Assembly: GCF_012939955.1 (NCBI RefSeq)
Contig: NZ_SPMY01000033.1
Coordinates: 49,814-113,813, forward strand
Source of the DNA: Candidatus Accumulibacter phosphatis
Lineage (GTDB): Bacteria > Pseudomonadota > Gammaproteobacteria > Burkholderiales > Rhodocyclaceae
Direction of reading: 5' to 3'
DNA: 64,000 nucleotides
Under the pieces are notes generated by a model that was given only the letters and a program-made list of their open reading frames with translations, had not been told where the DNA came from and ran no database searches. Shown in pieces: positions 63,018 through 64,000 of the stretch. The position numbers and the translations under genes were made by a program. Each line of letters begins with the position of its first letter. Position 1 is the stretch's first letter.

Positions 63018-63048
63018 ATGGGAATTGTAAGCGACAATCGTCGGCGGC
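63018..63048 (-). repeat. Shared upstream element, copy 3
   Basis: The core ATTGTAAGCGA (63024-63034) is flanked by ATGGGA and, to the right, GGCGGC, as in copy 1. It lies 22 bases before the edge of the second holin copy. Confidence 0.6.
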
Positions 63049-63070
63049 CAATCATTCGTGCCGCATGCGG

Positions 63071-63252
63071 TTCAGTATTTTCGGCTGCAGGAGTGGGTGG
63101 ATTCGGTAACCGGGTTGGTGGCGCTCGGCGGTTTGATCTTCGGCTGCGGTCTGCCGGGCTGGGCGATCGTGCGATGGGTCTTCAACTTCATCGAGAGAAA
63201 CCGGGATGCCGGGATCGATGAGGTGGCTAAGGAAGTGAAGGAGGTGCAGTGA
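63071..63252 (+). pseudogene. Truncated second holin copy
   Basis: Encodes QYFRLQEWVDSVTGLVALGG to the end EVAKEVKEVQ, identical in protein to the first holin apart from the final residue, but the N-terminal half including the first membrane segment is missing. Nearly all of the roughly 20 base differences are silent, so both copies come from functional, moderately diverged phages. Confidence 0.85.
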
Positions 63253-63452
63253 TGAATGCGCGAGTTTCACGGTGGCGGAGGCCGTTCAGCCCGGAATCCA
63301 CTCGCCCAAGATCACCAACGTGACTCCAGCGAATGGCGTCCGGATCGTGGCCGACGTGGTCGTCGGCCAGTTGCCGCAGCCGGTGCAAACTGGCGTCGAT
63401 GCCGGCCGCCCGAGCCCGGTAGGTTTTGAGGGCGCTCGGTGGAGTGTGCATC
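63227..63452 (-). CDS. Small hypothetical protein
   Basis: A 74-aa protein from ATG 63452 with AGGAG seven bases upstream: MHTPPSALKTYRARAAGIDA, then a helical part with DAIRWSHVGDLGRVDSGLNG. The C-terminus runs into the edge of the holin repeat, so it is probably cut short there. Leader copy E lies upstream. Similar short helical proteins occur in mobile elements; function unknown. Confidence 0.6.
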
Positions 63453-63484
63453 GCGTGGCTCCTGGATTGATTTGACGACGCCAC

Positions 63485-63520
63485 CATTCAGGGGCTGATC
63501 GATCATAAAGCCAAGCATCC
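63485..63520 (-). repeat. Small-gene leader element, copy E
   Basis: CATTCAGGGGCTGATC followed by CATAAAGCCAAGCATCC. The second half matches copy B well, the first only partly. Confidence 0.45.
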
Positions 63521-63801
63521 ACCACCGATAACAGGGCTGAGAACTCGCGAAATGTGGTAAGTATCGCGCATGCCCCCTTTGCTCATGATTCACAAATCAC
63601 CGCTGCTTGCACTTAGCAGGTTGAGCTATTGCAAGCCCTAACCCCTCTTTAACAACTCTTTGTCATATTGCGGCCTTTTCCGGGCTGCGGCGATTGTAAG
63701 TCATTGATTCTCAATAGGCCGCATTTCTGAGGCGCAATGTTGTGCCATAATAGTTTTTCAAGCCTAGTTTTTCCCCTTGCATTTCTTGTACGATCGTGGG
63801 C
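63521..63801. other. Gap containing the left end of an insertion sequence
   Basis: About 280 bases, AT-rich towards the right, with no gene. It should contain the left terminal repeat of the IS whose transposase starts at 63802, but without the right end I cannot define it. Confidence 0.45.
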
Positions 63802-64000
63802 ATGTATATCCGACAGACACGAACGAACAACAAGGTCACCGGCGAGGGCTACTTCACCTTTCGGCTGGTGCGGGGCGAACGCGTCGCAGGCAAGGTCCGT
63901 CAGATCACCCTGCTGAATCTCGGGCGTAATTTCGCCATCAAGCAGGAGGACTGGCCGGTGCTGTGTCGTCGCATCGAACAGCTTCCTGCATCCCCAGGAA
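63802..64000 (+). mobile_element. IS1634-type transposase, N-terminal part
   Basis: The ATG at 63802 begins MYIRQTRTNNKVTGEGYFTF and continues through VRQITLLNLGRNFAIKQEDW, the well-known N-terminus of IS1634 (IS4-group) transposases. The gene runs off the right edge of the window. DDE residues are outside the visible part. Confidence 0.82.

Noticed and set aside
63681..63720. GATTGTAAGTC near 63694 as a fourth copy of the shared element
   Set aside because: Only the first part of the core matches and the flanks differ; it lies in the probable IS end rather than before a nuclease-fold gene.
8849..64000. A duplicated tRNA-Ser 3-prime end as island attachment site
   Set aside because: I looked for the GGTTCGAATCCCTTCGTC stretch further on and found no second copy in the window; the right end may lie outside.
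1..64000. CRISPR array
   Set aside because: No set of regularly spaced direct repeats of 24-40 bases was seen; the repeats present are short leaders, iterons or gene duplications.

Overview
The window looks like a chromosome segment of a GC-rich betaproteobacterium of the Rhodocyclaceae type. A 'Candidatus Accumulibacter'-like host is my best inference, from the style of HemH, HrcA, NadK, RecN and LysC, the serine/threonine kinase with a cyclic-nucleotide domain, and a PEP-CTERM surface protein with a sigma-54 promoter. I could not run a search to confirm this.

Layout. (1) 1-8.9 kb is core chromosome: grpE (partial, behind a sigma-32 promoter), a Ser/Thr kinase, hemH-hrcA, nadK-recN, a frameshifted HTH regulator, lysC, and tRNA-Ser(GCT), whose first base is the last base of the lysC stop codon. 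(2) 8.9-24 kb is an accessory region downstream of the tRNA. It holds a 1430-aa NTPase with a C-terminal PD-(D/E)XK-like nuclease, an ihfB-like gene, a broken recD2, an AT-rich and heavily frameshifted nuclease-NTPase gene, an SDR oxidoreductase, a small PD-(D/E)XK-like protein, and a three-gene serine recombinase cassette with a DUF2924 gene. (3) 24.3-61.5 kb is a large siphovirus-type prophage (HK97-like head, lambda-like tail). It runs from a gene of unknown function through a sigma-like factor, a replication/recombination block (P-loop NTPase, DUF669, RecB-type nuclease, DEAH helicase, prim-pol, RuvC-like resolvase), two ParB-methyltransferases, a minus-strand accessory cluster, HNH-terminase-portal-protease, a PEP-CTERM passenger gene, capsid, connectors, tail and holin. 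(4) 61.5-64 kb is an accessory end: a small unknown gene, an HrgA-like nuclease-fold gene, a truncated second holin copy, a small hypothetical gene, and the start of an IS1634-type transposase.

Most notable content. The second ParB-methyltransferase is interrupted by intein splicing blocks at its HP/TMKP site, and an HNH endonuclease ORF with its own ribosome binding site fills the gap between the blocks in a third reading frame. Three unrelated minus-strand nuclease-fold genes share one upstream DNA element. Six small accessory genes share a different leader. A PEP-CTERM gene with a sigma-54 promoter and two matching upstream sites sits inside the phage head operon.

Caveat. Many reading frames are broken by single-base changes, mostly in homopolymers, and two Trp codons read as stops. 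This looks at least partly like sequencing error, so pseudogene calls, including the intein frame relationships, should be checked against raw reads.
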